Shown here one piece after another: positions 1 through 12,539 of a stretch of DNA of 64,000 nt (position 1 is the first letter of the stretch; every line of letters begins with the position of its first letter). The DNA lies in the NCBI RefSeq assembly GCF_020379485.1, contig NC_063446.1, forward strand, positions 13,873,597-13,937,596, written 5' to 3'. A model generated the notes under the pieces. That model was not told the DNA's origin, searched no databases, and saw only the letters and a list, made by a program, of their open reading frames with translations. Both the position numbers and the translations under genes were made by a program. The stretch comes from Brassica napus. Its lineage: Eukaryota > Streptophyta > Magnoliopsida > Brassicales > Brassicaceae.

Positions 1-660
1 TAAAAAAATATATGTAATAAATACAGAAATATATAAATTAATTTTTTTATTAAAAAAAATCCCAAATAATTTAATCACAGAAAAAGATTTATATATATTA
101 AATTTTTTTAATAAATATATAAAAATAGTTCTAATAAACAAAAAATAGTTTTAATAAATAAAAATTGTTTAATAATTAAAATGTTTTGTAAAATCCAAAA
201 AATCGAATTTATATAGAAATTTTTTTTTGTAAAATCCAAAAAATCGAATTTATATAGAAAAATCGTTTTGTAAAATACAAAAATCGATTTTATATACAAA
301 AATCGATTTTATAAATACAAAAAATAAAAAAATTATAAAAAAATTCTAAATCAATTCAACAAAACAAATTATTCAACCAAATCACAATTCTAAACCTATT
401 ATACAACCAAATCACAATCCTAACCAATCACCCTAACAAAAATCTATCAAAACTACACAAAAACCTAGCAAATAGAACCTAAGAGAGTGGGATAGGGTCC
501 TTACATGATTTGTGTAAGAGAAGAGGGAGATCGCCGGAGATATCGTCGGATTTCAGGGGGAAATCGCCGGAGAGAAAGAGAGGAGTCGCGCAGAGGAAGA
601 AGAGAGAAATGGGGAAGAAGAAGGGGCTCGTGGTTATAAAACCTAGGGTCCGACGGACAT
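1..660 (-). other. Probable 5' region of the element's second (TNPA-like) gene, running off the left edge
   Basis: Positions 1-480 are very AT-rich and contain an imperfect tandem repeat of about 45 bp at 187-330 (AAATCCAAAAAATCGAATTT-like). At 480-640 the minus strand reads as a C+T-rich leader (CTTCTTCTTCCCC...TCTCTCCGGCG) with an ATG near 506. In the complete neighbouring CACTA element the TNPA gene lies downstream of the transposase in the same orientation, so a TNPA-like gene would be expected here. I see no long reading frame, so the assignment is by position only. Confidence 0.3.
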
Positions 661-1274
661 TATCCGTCGGAATTCCGTCAGAATTCTAATTTCAATTTTC
701 GCGAAATATTTGCCCGGTAAAATGAAAATATTCTGAGGAAATTCCGACAGATAGTAAAATATCCGTCGGAATTTCCTCGGAATATTCCGAGGAAATACCG
801 AGGAACTAGTGTTTGGGGTTTCAAAACATCAATTTTTTTTGCTGTATTTCATTTCTTATACAATTGTAATGCATACCATTGAGGATTCTTTGTATACATG
901 AGCATAAACCATGAAATAACAAATTTCAAAACTAATTGAAAGTATTCCCTTTACCGTTCGTTAAAAGGTATAAGTGTTTCTCTTATGTTGCGAGATTTCG
1001 TTCATACAATCGGAAAAGTGTTAATTATACGGTAAGGAACAAATTTTTGACTTCATAATGAACGTAAGACACTTAATAAGGGTTATATAGGTGTTATTCA
1101 AACGGCAAAACGTTGTTTTCGGTTTAAAAACCCTATTTCCTCGGAATTTCCTCGGATTATTCCGAGGGAACTCCGACGAAACCCTCTTCTTCCTCGAAAT
1201 TTCCTCGGAATATTCCGAGGAAATTCCGACGAACTAGTGTTTGGGGTTTCAAAACGTAATTTTTTTAAAAAAAC

Positions 1275-1806
1275 GCATCGATCGATGCGTTTTTGAACAA
1301 AAACAAATCGATCGATTACTAAGATGGCCCGGGCCGTAAGATTGTGATCGATCGATGAGAGTATCCCATCGATCTATCGACAATCTGAATTGTTCCTCGG
1401 AATTTCCTCGGAAAATCTTGTATGTTTTTTTAAAAATGCATCGATCGATGCGTTATAGAACAAAAACGCATCGATCGATTACTAGGATGGACCGAGCCGT
1501 AAGATTGTGATCGATCGATGAGATTAACCCATCGATCTATCGACAATCTGAATTGTTCCTCGGAATTTCATCGGAAAATCTTGTATGTTTTTTTAAAAAT
1601 GCATCGATCGATGCGTTATAGAACAAAAACGCATTGATCGATTACTAGGATGGACGGGGCCGTAAGATTGTGATCGATCGATGAGAGTAACCCATCGATC
1701 TATCAACAATCTGAATTGTTCCTCGGAATTTCCTCGGAAAATCTTGTATGTTTTTTTAAAAATGCATCGATCGATGCGTTATAGAACAAAAACGCATCGA
1801 TCGATC
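1275..1806. repeat. 163-bp tandem repeat array with CATCGATCGATG motifs, about 3.3 copies
   Basis: The string GCATCGATCGATGCG begins at 1275, 1438, 1601 and 1764, exactly 163 bp apart. Each unit also holds ATCGATCGATGAGA, CCATCGATCTATC and a copy of the CACTA motif TTCCTCGGAATTTCCTCGG. Units differ by a few substitutions only. The array stops in the fourth copy at about 1806, where a plus-strand reading frame follows. Confidence 0.9.
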
Positions 1807-2113
1807 ACAACCCCATCAGCTACTCCCATCAGACTCCAGCCAGTACAAGCTGCAAGAGCTTCCACCGAACGCCACTTCGCGCCAGCAACAACATTGGAGA
1901 GATCAGAGCATAAAGACAAACAACGACATGCTACACAAGATCTGGGCTGCCATTTCACGTATCAGGCCGTGTCGTTGCCAAAAGGATGATGTAGTTCATC
2001 GGGAAAACTCTCCATCCAGCTCTGGTTCGGGTTCGAGTGGTACACACAGGGTAAGAAAGAGGTCCAAGAGACCCAACGATGCAGGAACATCTGGAGCAGG
2101 AGACGAGGAGTAG
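1807..2113 (+). pseudogene. Foreign coding fragment in the CACTA spacer, possibly an Athila (Ty3/gypsy) gag C-terminus
   Basis: A plus-strand frame ends at 2113 with a Ser/Gly-rich stretch (SSSGSGSSGTHRVRKRSKRP) and an acidic end (GDEE). Its orientation is opposite to the transposase and it is not part of the TNP2 family. Positions 2114-2300 are T-rich and non-coding. The tail resembles my memory of Athila ORF1 ends, and the ATCGATCGATG runs upstream translate to repeated Ile-Asp-Arg, which also recalls Athila. This identity is inference. No start codon belongs to it, so it is a fragment. Confidence 0.35.
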
Positions 2114-2394
2114 GAGCTATCACCGGCTATTTTATTTTCTTTTCTATTCTAACGTTTTATGGTCTTATTTTCTGTTAATTTTGAACTGAGTTTTTTTTTA
2201 GGTTTCTTAATTATGAGTTCGTATTTCTTTTACATGGTTTCTTTGTTTTATTTGGTTGTGTTTTGGGTAGCTTTTAATTCGTATTCAGCTTTGCCTTGCT
2301 AGATAAACCAAATAACTATTATCCGAGGAAAGAGGTTATATCAAGTGTTCCTCGGAATTTCCTCGGTATTTCTTAAAAAAAAAAAATAATAAGT

Positions 2395-5300
2395 TCAATG
2401 GTAGTCTGTTTCCGAGTCATCATCACCAGATGAATTTGAATTTGGATCTTGGTGAAACTCTCCAATTACTGGTTCATCCTCTACGTGAACGACGACTTCC
2501 TCTCCAAAGTCGGTTAAATCGACTACAAGGCCAACTCCAGCTAAATCTTCTGCTGCACTACAGTTGCCAGATGTGCTTGGTTGTAGTGGGTCTTCCAGCT
2601 CAGAACTTCCCTGAACTCGGCCTCTCGGGTTGAGTCTTGTAACAGTAACCCATGGATCATCTCTGTTCCTTATCCGGGGGTACTTGATATAACAAACTTG
2701 TAACATTTAGAAAAATTATAAATTAATACACATGATGATGAATCATTCTGAATAATTAACATTTAATTACCTGATCGGCCTGGGAAGCAAGAATGAAAGA
2801 ATCATAATATTGCAGCTTTCGCCTCGAATTTACTGATGTAACACCAAATGCATCTGTTCTCACACCTCGATCTGGGGTGTTGTCGTGCCAATCACAATAG
2901 AAAACAGTACAGCGCAATCCAACCATGCCCAAATACTTGATTTCCAAAATCTCATGTATGTGTCCGTAGTATACATCATCTCCTGATGCAGAACAAACGC
3001 CAGCATCATAAGTCGTACTCGAACGTCTCCTCTTCTGAGTTGTGAATGCATATCCTCGAGTACAAAATCTCGGATATGACTTCACAACAAAGTTTGGTCC
3101 AACGACCATCTCACGTATCCAATCGTCAAATGTTTCACCTCTGGCCAAACCAGCAGACACCTATTAATAGCACATATATATATATTATATCAATAAATGT
3201 GAATTAGTATAAATATGTGATAAAATATATTTTAATTTGTTTAAAGCACTCACATAAGTAAACATCCATCCAGTAAATTCTCTCTGCTTCATTTCTTCTA
3301 GTTCGTCCTCTGTGGCGTATCTATACTCGAACCGCTTTTCTGCCATGAAAATCCTGTATATGATGACAATAATGTAATTAATTAAGATTTAAATTTCAAC
3401 TTGTTAAAATAAAAATTTGTAAGCTCATTTATTTACCTCTCATATTGAAGAACGTCTTCGCAGTTGGTGAGCAAATATGTTTGCAAATGACTGCGCTCCT
3501 GCTCAGTAAGTCGACGGTCCTTTGGTTTTCCGCTAAGTCGTCCAACGTCTGTGAAAATGTCTGGAACCGTAACATGATATGTTGCCCGTTCGCCTCTATC
3601 ATTATGCCGAGCAGGTCTTCTGTTTTTGGTCTGAACTTCTGCTGGAAAGTAGTACTCGGCAAAGTTTGAAGTTTCTTCATTGATCATCTGTGCGACTATA
3701 GAACCTTCCACCCTACTTAAATTTTTCACCATCTTCTTCAAATGGAACCTATACCGCTCATACAGATACATCCATCTATACTGCACAGGACCACCAAGTT
3801 CCAATTCTCTTGCCAGGTGAATAACAAGATGCTCCATAACATCAAAAAATGAGGGAGGAAATATCTTCTCAAGGTTGCACTGAATCACGGCTATGTTAGT
3901 CTTCAAATTTTCAATACCTTCAAGAGTCACTGATCTCGTGCATAAATCGCGGAAGAAACCACTTATCCCTGCAATTGCTTCATGAACATTTCGTGGTAAT
4001 ATTTCCTTGAAGGCGAACGGAAGGAGGCGCTGCATCATTACATGGCAATCGTGGCTTTTCAAGCCAGTAAACTTTCCTTCCTTTCTGTCGATACAGTTAC
4101 GCAAATTTGATGCGTAACCGTCTGAAAATTCCACATCGTTTGAAATCCAATCAAAGAACGCATCTTTTCCCGCTGCATCAAGTCGGTATATGGGAAAAGG
4201 AGCCCTACCATTCTCATCAACATGAAGTTCTGAACGAGCACATATATCGACTAAATCCAGTCTTGACTTCAAATTATCCTTTGTTTTACCTTGAACATTA
4301 AGGATCGTGTTCATGAGATTGTCAAAAAAGTTCTTCTCAATATGCATGACATCTAAATTATGCCTTAGCAGATGATCCTCCCAGTATGGCAGATCCCAGA
4401 AAATACTTTTTTTTGTGCCAGTTATGTAGTTCTCCAACAGCATCTACCGGAAAACGCTCATGTCCACCGACTTCTGGCGTCCTTTCTGCACCAAAATCTC
4501 TTAGTTGTATCTTCAAATCTTTCCCACAAATTTCCGGAGGTGGACTGTCAAACACCCTCTTGTTCTTCGTAAACAAATTCCTACTCCTACGATATGGATG
4601 ATCAGGTGGTAGGAATCTCCTGTGACAGTCAAACCAACACGTTTTCCTTCCGTGCTTTAGTTGGAAAGCATCAGTGTTATCTTGACAATATGGACATGAT
4701 AGCCTTCCATGCGTTGTCCATCCAGACAACATACCATATGCTGGAAAATCACTTATTGTCCACATTAGTACTGCCCGCATTTGAAAGTTTTCTTTACACG
4801 AAACATCGTATGTTTCAGCACCTTGAGCCCATAGTTGTTGCAACTCATATATTAGTGGCTGAAGAAACACATCAAGTGATCTCTTAGGATGCTCTGGTCC
4901 GGGAACGAGAATCGAGAGAAACAAAAACTCTCGTCGCAAGCACAAGTTTGGGGGGAGGTTGTATGGTGTAAGAATGACGGGCCATAGAGAATACTGTCTT
5001 CCACTCTTGCCAAACGGACTGAAACCATCAGTACATAATCCAAGGTAGACATTTCTTCTCTCATACGCAAAGTCGGGATACTTTGATTGGAAATGCTTCC
5101 ACGCTTTTGCATCTGAAGGATGTCTGATCTCACCATCTGTTGAGTGCTCCGCATGCCATCTCATTGGTTGCGCTGTGCGTTCAGACAGATACAACCTCTG
5201 CAACCTTTCCGTCAAAGGTAAATACCACATCCTTTTATATGGCACTGAAACTCTTCCAATTGTATCTTTATAACGAGGCTTTCCACAAAATTTGCATGTA

Positions 5301-6013
5301 ACCCGCTGTTCATCCACCCTCCAATAAATCATGCAGTTGTCGCTGCATACATCTATTACCTGATACGATAAACCAAGACCAGCTACGAGTTTCTGAACCT
5401 CGTAGTATGAACCAGGAGCTACATTATCCTCGGGTAGAATACCTTTTACAAAATCAGCAATCGCATTCACACAGTCTTCAGCCAAATTATAATCTGTTTT
5501 AATACCCATCAATCTTGTAGCAGATGATAAAGCTGAATGACCATCTCTGCAACCTTCGTACAATGGTTGCTTTCCAGCATCCAACATATCATAAAATCTC
5601 CTAGGTTCTGCATTGGGTAAATCTTCCCCTCTAAAATGATCATTTACCATCTGCTCAGTACCTACACCATAATCTACATCTGTTCTAATTGGTTCTTCTA
5701 ATCTAACCGCTGGCTGAGGTTCACTAGTACTACCATGTTCATAATCAGTTTCCCCATGATGATACCAAATTTTGTAACTTCGTGTAAACCCACTCAAATA
5801 TAGATGAGTCCAAACATCCCACTCTTTAATAACCTTTCTATTTTTACAATTAGAGCAAGGACATCTTAACATACCTGTTTTTGCTTCCGGTTGTCGGTGA
5901 ACTAACCCCATGAATTCAGTTATACCTCGTTGGTATTCTTCCGTAAGCAATCTCGTGTTCGGATCCAAATGAGGTCGATCGATCCAAGAACGAAAATAAT
6001 TTGAAGAAGACAT
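2395..6013 (-). pseudogene. TNP2/TNPD-like CACTA transposase, frameshifted
   Basis: This is the DDE-type transposase that recognises and cuts the element ends. Exons on the minus strand are about 6013-3437, 3353-3254, 3160-2771 and 2696-2395. The N-terminus (MSSSNYFRSWIDRP, with the CPCSNCKN zinc-binding motif) is the transposase-associated domain. The middle (GRQYSLWPVILTPYNLPP, MLSGWTTHGRLSCPYC) is Transposase_21. HLVIHLARELELGGPVQYRW is DUF4218, and the 3160-2771 exon (CDWHDNTPDRGVRTDAFG) is DUF4216. One extra A in an 8-A run near 4411-4418 (after HNWHKK) shifts the frame, so the first frame stops at 4358 while the second covers 4443 onward. The last splice junction also does not keep frame with the acceptor I can see. 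TATAAATA lies at 6106-6099. The copy looks recently active but broken. Confidence 0.88.
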
Positions 6014-6458
6014 ATTTTTTATGAATCAAATTCGTGTGTAAATAGAGTAAGAGGGAGGATGAAGATATGAAGTGAATGAAGAGGAAGAGGAGTGCTTGTA
6101 TTTATAGTTTAAATCCTGCCGACATACCGAGGAAATTCCGACGGAATTCCGACGGACAAAACTAGTTCGTCGGAATTTCCTCGGAATTTTGTAAAATCCC
6201 CCAACGGCTCTCCAACGGCTATAATATTTCCTCGGAATTCATCGGTGTTTTCCGAGGAACAGAGTTTTCCTCGGAATTTCCTCGGAATATTCCGACGGAC
6301 TGTAGTTTCTTCGGAATTCCGTCGGTATATTCCGAGGAAATTCCGAGGAAACCCAATTTTGTGTTTCCTCGGAATTTCCTCGGAAATTCCTCGGTATATT
6401 CCGAGGATTTCATTTTCCGTCGGAATGTCCGTCAGAATATAGCTGTTTTCTTGTAGTG
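6014..6458. repeat. Subterminal repeat region of the first CACTA element
   Basis: About a dozen short direct and inverted copies of TTCCTCGGAA, TTCCGAGGAAA and TCCGTCGGAAT lie in roughly 330 bp next to the terminal inverted repeat. Such clusters are the TNPA-binding platform of En/Spm elements. The promoter of the transposase (TATAAATA, 6106-6099) lies at the inner edge. Confidence 0.8.
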
Positions 6459-8049
6459 GGAATTTAACAAAAATGATGAGGTTTACTAATGGTCACAAGT
6501 ACAACAACCGTAACAAATATGAAGAAACGGGAGAACTACCATACCTTATTCCTGAAGTGGGTTTCTGTACTGTCCTTCCAGTCTTTAGCACAAGCAGTAG
6601 CAAGGGAAGCAACATCTATCTCCACTCCACATACTATGGCTCTAAAATGTAACTCTTATGTCGCATCTAAACAATTTTCAGATTTATCATTTTCTGATGC
6701 ATTGATAATGTAGATTCTAGGCATCTTTAAAAATAACTAGTATTTGATATATGCATCAACATGGGTGGGTGTTTGTTTTAACTGAATAGATATATGCAAT
6801 TTTTCACAACAAAAAAAATGTAATGGTTGTACAAACGAACATTATATAGGTATTTATTCGATTTATAATATATAACATTTATGATAGATCGACAGTTTTT
6901 AGTTGTCTGTAATTTGTTGGTTGCTCATATTGTGATTCGATATTATAATAATTAAAATAATATGTTATATAACCCATTCGTAAATTAATAACTTTCAACT
7001 ACAAAAACCATTTTGATGAATTTATTTATAAATTAAAACACCAATTAATATGTTTATGTATATTAATAAAACTATCTTTTCAAAATATTTTTTTTATCAA
7101 ATAAAATGTATTTTATATTAAAAAGATAGATAGATATGTCTATAAGTTTTTTATATAGCCAAATGAATTCCAGTTTTATGTTTATTTTTGAGGAATATAT
7201 TAAATTAAAATTTATTTGTTGTATTCTTCTTATAATTCAAATATATCGGTGTGAATTATATTAATCATAAAATTATTAAACATATATTTGAATAATAATT
7301 ATATATATATAAATATGTTGGTATCTCTCCTGCTTTGCCACGTGGAAAGTCGTTCGCTGCAGAGGCGACACGTGTCTGTCACAACATTATTTGGGCTTCA
7401 GACTTATAAATTTTGGGCCTTATACAACTCTAATTTTTCAAGTCCGGTAACCCATAAAGTCCACTTCTGAACCAGCAGCCGTAATCAATTATATATAGAT
7501 AGATAACAAAAAAAATCCATGTCATCGTAAACTACTTTACCACTTAAATTATTTGTCGGTCTCTTTAGGCTTTATTATTTATGACTCTAAACTTTGATTT
7601 GGGTCTATACAATAATATTATTCTTACTATAGTCAACTAGCAAATGAAAAATAGATTTGATTCATCCGCCAATTTATTTTTCTAAGTTAATATATGGTCA
7701 ATAATTGTATCCCAATTTTAATTTATAAATAAATAGAATGACGAGAGGTTTGAGATCAAACATTAAAATCGATGTGCCGTTAACCAGTACTACAAAGCTC
7801 TGCACACATGAAATTAGCCATGTGTTTACCCATAACTGAAGAATCGAACCTTACCAAATAAAAAACAAAATCGAAACTAAATCAAATTTCATAAATCAGG
7901 TATATTTCTATATATCATGTATTCTATATTTTTCTGAAACTAAAATATCAAAAACAAACGAGAACCGAACCAAAATCAATAAGTATCTCAATTTGAAATA
8001 TAATTTACAAATCTAAAATATTAAATAAACTTAGTTTTACAGTAACAAA
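6459..8049. other. Intergenic DNA between two CACTA elements
   Basis: AT-rich, with no convincing gene. A 74-codon plus-strand frame at 6489-6713 has no recognisable features. Positions 7338-7376 carry two G-box palindromes. Positions 7680-8049 contain an A/C-rich repeat (AACCGAACC, GAACCGAACC) that resumes after the second CACTA element, at 15187. Confidence 0.6.
7338..7376. promoter_or_regulatory. Paired G-box/ABRE palindromes
   Basis: CCACGTGG at 7338-7345 and GACACGTGTC at 7367-7376 are two perfect ACGT-core palindromes, 21 bp apart, in a locally GC-richer stretch. ACGT cores bind bZIP and bHLH factors in plants. No adjacent gene is visible; the CACTA element at 8050 may have displaced one, or the motifs belong to an unrecognised transposon end. 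Confidence 0.4.
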
Positions 8050-8439
8050 CACTACAAAAAAACGTTTCCATAACAACGAAGATTTACGACAAAAATATTT
8101 CGTCGTAAATTTACATGGTGTTTACAACGCAGTTACGAGGAGACTAACTTTCGTCGTAAATGCCATGTAAATTTACGATGAAATATTTTCGTCGCAAAAT
8201 CCATGTAAGTTTACGACGAAAGCACGTGGAATGAGAAATACGTCGTAATCGTTACATCGACATTACAACGAAACATGTTACCGTTATAATTAGGTGAAAA
8301 CGTGTATTCAATGTGCTTTAACTTACCTAATTTCGTCGTAAAGCCGTTGTAAATATTATGTTAAAACCATGTAAAATCCATGTAAAACATTCCTTGTAAA
8401 ATCGTTGTTATATTTCAACTACCCAACTCGAAAATTTTT

Positions 8440-8449
8440 CTATATATAT
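8440..8449 (+). promoter_or_regulatory. TATA box of the CACTA transposase gene
   Basis: CTATATATAT lies about 100 bp upstream of the ATG at 8549, after the subterminal repeats, followed by a leader rich in A. Confidence 0.5.
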
Positions 8450-8548
8450 GTCATTTCCCACAACTCTCTTCCTCACAACACACAAACGGAAAAAAAAAAT
8501 CCGAAAAAATAAAAAAAAAAAGATTTCAAAAAAAAATTCTAAGAAAAA

Positions 8549-11500
8549 ATGGCCGGTGGCGGTAGTATTTACGAGTTACGGAGTTGGATGTATTTGCACA
8601 AATATTCCGACGGGAGGGTGACGAACGCATTTCTGAGCGGGCTAGAGACATTCATGCACCAGGCGGGCCTTACACCGATCACGCAGGAAACCGGTAAGAT
8701 GTTCTGCCCCTGTCGGAAATGCAAGAATTCAAAATTTGCACGTATTGAAACTGTATGGAAGCATTTAGTAAATAGAGGATTTACACCACAGTACTACATT
8801 TGGTATCAACATAGAGAGGATTATGGGGGAAATGAAGCTAGTAGTAGTAATAATAATTTTGAGGATGCTCATCATAGTGAAGAACCGAATTATTTGCTTA
8901 ATGAATATAATTATCATCAAGATCAGGAGCAGATGGTAGATCATGATAGGGTTAAAGATATGATTAGTGATGCATTTTTAGAAACAACTACAACAATAGC
9001 TGATGGAACTGAAAATGTAGAAGAACCTAATTTGGATGCAAAAAGGTTTTATGAAATGCTAGATGCTGCAAATCAACCAATCTACACTAGTTGTAGAGAA
9101 GGTCTCTCTAAATTATCTCTAGCAGCTAGGATGATGAATATTAAAACGGATCATAATTTACCTGAGAATTGCATGGATGCATGGGCGGAGTTGTTTAAAG
9201 AGTATTTGCCAGAAGACAACGAGTCTGCTGAATCTTATTATGAGATTCAGAAATTGGTTTATAGTCTTGGGTTGCCTTCAGAGATGATTGATGTTTGCAT
9301 CGACAACTGCATGATCTACTGGAAAGAAGATGACAAGTTAGAAGAGTGTCGATTCTGCAAAAAACCACGATTCAAACCGCAAGGCCGTGGGAGGAATAGG
9401 GTACCGTACCAAAGGATGTGGTACCTACCAATTACAGACAGATTGAAAAGATTATATCAATCTGAGAGGACTGCTGCGTCGATGAGGTAGCATGTGGAAC
9501 ATGTCCAGAGAAATGGTGAGGTTGCACATCCATCAGACGCAAGAGCATGGAAACATTTCAACAAGGTACACGCAGATTTTGTTACAAATATTCGGAATGT
9601 CTATCTTGGGTTATGCATCGATGGATTTAGTCCATTTGGAATGTCTGGTAGACAATATTCTTTGTTGCCAGTCATTCTTACGCCGTACAATTTACCGCCG
9701 GATATGTGCATGGAACAAGAATTTCTATTTTTGACCATATTAATCCCTGGGCCGAAGCATCCGAAACGGTCTCTTGATGTTTTTCTTCAACCGTTGATAG
9801 AAGAGCTAAAGCAATTGTGGCCAGAAAGGGTGAGGACGTACGATTGTTCCTTGAAAAACAATTTTACGATGCGAGCAGTTCTGCTGTGGACGATAAGTGA
9901 TTTCCCTGCTTATGGGATGTTGTCTGGCTGGACAACACATGGAAGATTATCTTGTCCATATTGTCTTGGATCAACGGATACTTTTCAACTGAAGAATGGT
10001 AGGAAGAGTTGTTGGTTTGATTGTCATCGTCGCTTTCTTCCACTTGCCCATCCGTACAGAAGAAATAAGACATTGTTTCGGCACAAAAAAATTGTCAGAG
10101 ACGGTCCTCCTCCATATCTCACCGGCCAGCAGATCGAAGCAGACATTGATTATTACGGAGCTCAGGAAACAGTTAAGGTTGGAGGTAATTGGCATGTTCC
10201 TGGAAATATGCCTGATGGGTATGGTGTCTCTCACAATTGGCATAAGAAGATTATATTTTGGGAGCTACCCTATTGGAAGGATCTTCTCTTACGCCACAAT
10301 CTGGATGTCATGCATATTGAGAAAGACTTTTTTGAGAACATCATGAATACATTACTTAACGTCTATGGGAAGACAAAAGATAACAAAAAGTCAAGGATGG
10401 ACTTACCTGATATTTGCTCAAGAAGTGAGTTACATATCAAGAGCAATGGAAACGTTCTTGTTCTCATCTTCCGGTTGTCATCAGAAGCCAAAACAACCTT
10501 GTTTGACTGGGTTGCATCAGAAGTTAAGTTTCCTGATGGTTATGTTTCAAATCTGTCAAGATGTGTTGAACGAGGTCAAAATTTCTCCGGAATGAAGAGT
10601 CATGATTGTCATGTGTTTATGCAACGACTACTTCCATTTGCTTTTTCCGAGCTCCTTCCAGCAAATGTCCATGAAGCACTTGCAGGTAATTATAATTTTA
10701 TAATATATATACATATGTTATTAAATATTAATTTGATTACTTTTGCAATATACAGCCATCAGAGCATTTTTCGGAGATCTTAGCACACGTACGTTCAAGG
10801 AAGAAGTCATCAAACAACTTCATCAGAACATTCTGATTATATTGTGCAACCTGGAGAAGATATTTCCTCCTTCATTTTTTGACGTCATGGAGCATCTAGT
10901 TGTCCACCTACTGTATGAAGCATTGCTTCGTGGACCTGTTCACAACGGAATGATGTATCCGTATGAGCGACAGATGAAACATTTGAAGGGGAAAGCAAGA
11001 AATCTTGTAAAGGTGGAAGGTTCAATAGTTGCGGTGAGTTTGACAGCTGAAACATCTAACTTCACATCATACTACTTTGCTCCAACTGTTCGTACGAGAA
11101 AAAGAGTTCCTAGAAGATATGATGATGGTGGAGTATCGACATCTTATCCAATTGATAGTGTTCCTGACATTTTCTGCGAAATTGGACGGTTTGGTGGTAA
11201 AATGAAAGAAGTATGGTGGTCATGTGAAGAGGATAAACATAGTGCCCACACTTATATTATGTTCAACTGCGAGGATGCAGTGACCCGTTACTTTGAAAGG
11301 TAAATATTTTTGTGAATTTTAATTATATGAATTGAAGTTAATTATGTATGACTTGATTATTTGTTTAATTTGCAGCATGTTTGTATCTCAGGTTGAAGAA
11401 GCAATACCAGGAATATCTGCAACTGATGTGGACACACGTAAAGATAAGTACTTGTCAAGTGGTTAAAATCACAGGTACGTAATATATCTCATACATTGAT

Positions 11501-12238
11501 TAATTAAGTAAGTGTTTTGATACTTCAATATTAATTAAGAATATCTGATTTTTGCAGGTTGATTATGACGATCCTTATTATCCCGTATGGTTTCACGAAT
11601 TGGTTCAAGGTCCAGTTGCAAAGGTCACCACATCACCTATGTATTTCATACGAGGATTTACCTTTCAAACACACGAGTATGGGAGACATCGGGCAACGAG
11701 TAACTACGGAATATGTGTGAAAGGTGAAACAGACTTTTACGGGATCTTGCAGGAGATTATTGAAGTGGAATTTTTGGGGTTATTGAAGCTAAAATGCGTC
11801 CTCTTCAAATGTGAATGGTTCGATCCTATTGTGAACCGAGGGATTTGGTATAACAAATTTGGTGTTGTGGATGTCAATTTTGGGAGAAGAAACAACAAAT
11901 TTGAGCCTTTCATTTTAGCTTCACAAGCCGAGCAAGTTAGCTTCCTTCCTTATCCTCGGCTTCGAACTTCCGGGATAAACTGGTTAGCTGCTATCAAAAT
12001 TACACCTCGTGGATGCATTGTCGCTGAAGAAGAACCGCCATTGCAAGAAGAAGACGCTATCAATGAAGTTGAGGTACCAGAACAATCAACTGATGAAATC
12101 CTTTTGATCGACCCGCAAAACTTTCAATATGAAGATATTCCCGAAGATGCGACAGATGAAGCACGTGAAGACGAGTTCGAGAGAAGCGACGATGATGATT
12201 GTAATGATAGTGATGAGAACGAAAACGATTTAGAGTGA
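8549..12238 (+). pseudogene. TNP2-like CACTA transposase, with nonsense and frameshift
   Basis: Exons are about 8549-10685, 10756-11299, 11376-11474 and 11558-12238, with clear GT-AG borders. The N-terminus (MAGGGSIYELRSWMYLHKYS, then CPCRKCKN) is the transposase-associated domain; GRQYSLLPVILTPYNLPP and LSGWTTHGRLSCPYC mark Transposase_21; HLVVHLLYEALLRGPVHNG is DUF4218; YYPVWFHELVQGPVAKV to ILASQAEQV is DUF4216, followed by an acidic tail. The TAG at 9488-9490 replaces the Trp codon that the first element has in MRWHAEH; the frame continues on both sides. A second lesion near 11450 loses one base, so the short third exon hits TAA before its donor. The product would be inactive without read-through or trans help. 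Start: the first ATG after the leader. Confidence 0.9.
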
Positions 12239-12283
12239 TGTAATATTGATGAGAACGAAAACGATTTAGAGTGTTGTAATATA
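12212..12283 (+). repeat. 36-bp direct duplication across the transposase stop codon
   Basis: GATGAGAACGAAAACGATTT begins at 12212 and again at 12248, with the following bases also repeated (one A/T difference after TTAGAGTG). The first copy contains the end of the coding region; the second lies in the 3' UTR. Confidence 0.8.
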
Positions 12284-12539
12284 TGTAACAAATGTTGTAT
12301 TTCTCTATTGTAACGTATGTTTAAAGAAATATTGTTTTTTTACCATCTTAATGTATGTGTAACAAATGTTGTTTTATATAATATGTATTTCTTTAGTTTT
12401 TAAAAAAATATTTGGAGTTTTAGGGTTTTAGAGTTTAAGTTGGAGAAAGAGCAAGAAGTAGTAGAGAAGAAGATATAATGTTAGATGATATGTGACTTTG
12501 GGGTTTAGGGATTTCATTCTCGGTGTTTAGGGTTAAGCG

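Larger units (their letters stand above)
1..6458 (-). mobile_element. CACTA (En/Spm) DNA transposon, right part; left end outside the window
   Basis: The right terminus ends in ...TTTTCTTGTAGTG at 6458, the reverse complement of a CACTACAAGAAAA terminus. No matching left CACTA end is present, so the element runs off the left edge. Its transposase reads on the minus strand from 6013 to 2395. Short palindromic motifs built on TTCCTCGGAA and TTCCGAGGAA crowd 6120-6430 (subterminal) and recur at 660-820, 1130-1240 and 2340-2370, as expected for subterminal-protein binding sites. The order Transpos_assoc, Transposase_21, DUF4218, DUF4216 is that of plant TNP2/TNPD transposases. The exact left end and the TSD cannot be checked here. 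Confidence 0.9.

Noticed and set aside
1261..1810. CRISPR-like array
   Set aside because: Units are contiguous 163-bp tandem copies without unique spacers, in plant DNA inside a CACTA element.
6489..6713. Small plus-strand gene between the CACTA elements
   Set aside because: 74 codons, no family features, no supporting promoter or intron structure.
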